Positions 63,935-64,000 of a stretch of DNA of 64,000 nt are shown here, piece after piece. The stretch's first letter is position 1; every line of letters begins with the position of its first letter. Source of the stretch: Veillonella sp. 3891 (GTDB taxonomy: Bacteria > Bacillota > Negativicutes > Veillonellales > Veillonellaceae); assembly GCF_003992315.1 (NCBI RefSeq), contig NZ_RQVE01000008.1, forward strand, positions 22,814 through 86,813, given 5' to 3'. The notes under the pieces were generated by a model. It made no database searches. It was not told where the DNA came from and saw nothing but the letters and a program-made list of their open reading frames with translations. The position numbers and the translations under genes were made by a program.

Positions 63935-64000
63935 TCAAGTCAAATGCAACTCTACTGAATGATAAACCTCGTATGGGGTTTTCCAATTTAAGCATTTGCG
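63935..64000 (-). mobile_element. 3' end of an IS30-family transposase gene (cut by window edge)
   Basis: The last 21 codons read KCLNWKTPYEVY on the minus strand and end in LHLT followed by a stop. This is the typical C-terminus of IS30-family transposases (KCLGWKTPYE...VLHL). The rest lies beyond the window. An insertion-sequence end should be near 63905-63935. Confidence 0.75.

Overview
The window comes from a low-GC, diderm Firmicute of the class Negativicutes, most likely Veillonella. The inner-membrane and cytoplasmic genes have the character and order of Firmicutes: rsmA-rnmV-3D protein, tatD-metG-rsmI-methyltransferase-ricT-holB-tmk-lysine-type decarboxylase, and glmU-prs-pth. Yet there is a complete TonB/ExbB/ExbD system with two outer-membrane TonB-dependent receptors, which requires an outer membrane. 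Genus assignment is inference from this combination and from codon and base composition. No rRNA, tRNA or CRISPR array was seen.

Region 1 (1-9.8 kb) is an accessory type I restriction-modification island. It holds a tyrosine recombinase, a promoterless hsdS cassette (silent TRD), an Rpn-type PD-(D/E)XK protein, hsdM, a two-TRD hsdS, hsdR and a separate single-TRD S-like gene that heads the operon. Perfect 22- and 30-bp repeats flank both the silent TRD and TRD2 of the active hsdS, so specificity switching is likely. All copies lie in the same orientation, unlike the usual inverting shufflons.

Region 2 (9.8-17.1 kb) holds two unknown membrane proteins, then a candidate type I toxin-antitoxin pair (25-aa hydrophobic peptide plus convergent antisense RNA), and two iron loci. 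One is a P1B-type ATPase with an SCALK metal site plus a small DUF6110-like protein, resembling ferrosome (fez) operons. The other is feoA-feoB with a Cys/Gly-rich FeoB-associated peptide. A perfect 16-bp Crp/Fnr-type palindrome sits just before the fez-like pair.

Region 3 (17.4-29.5 kb) carries a DEAD-box helicase, topB, prfC, a polysaccharide deacetylase, gltS, rsmA-rnmV and a 3D-domain cell-wall protein. Between rnmV and the 3D gene lies a 420-bp non-coding element built of at least five nested inverted repeats and an 18-bp direct repeat.

Region 4 (29.6-49.5 kb) is housekeeping: ppk-ppx (polyphosphate), the tatD to holB translation/replication operon, tmk, a PLP decarboxylase, two small orphan genes, pth-prs-glmU, a DUF4143 ATPase and an organophosphate antiporter.

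Region 5 (49.5-60.5 kb) is an iron-chelate/haem-type uptake island on the minus strand: receptor, binding protein, permease, ATPase, ExbB, ExbD, TonB, then a second receptor and binding protein. The two receptor-binding protein pairs are paralogous. They share a leader inverted repeat and an intergenic hairpin, and both receptors carry an unusual roughly 55-residue insertion.

Region 6 (60.8-64 kb) holds a RarD-like EamA transporter, a DUF438/hemerythrin/PAS sensor-like protein, and the 3' end of an IS30-family transposase running off the window.
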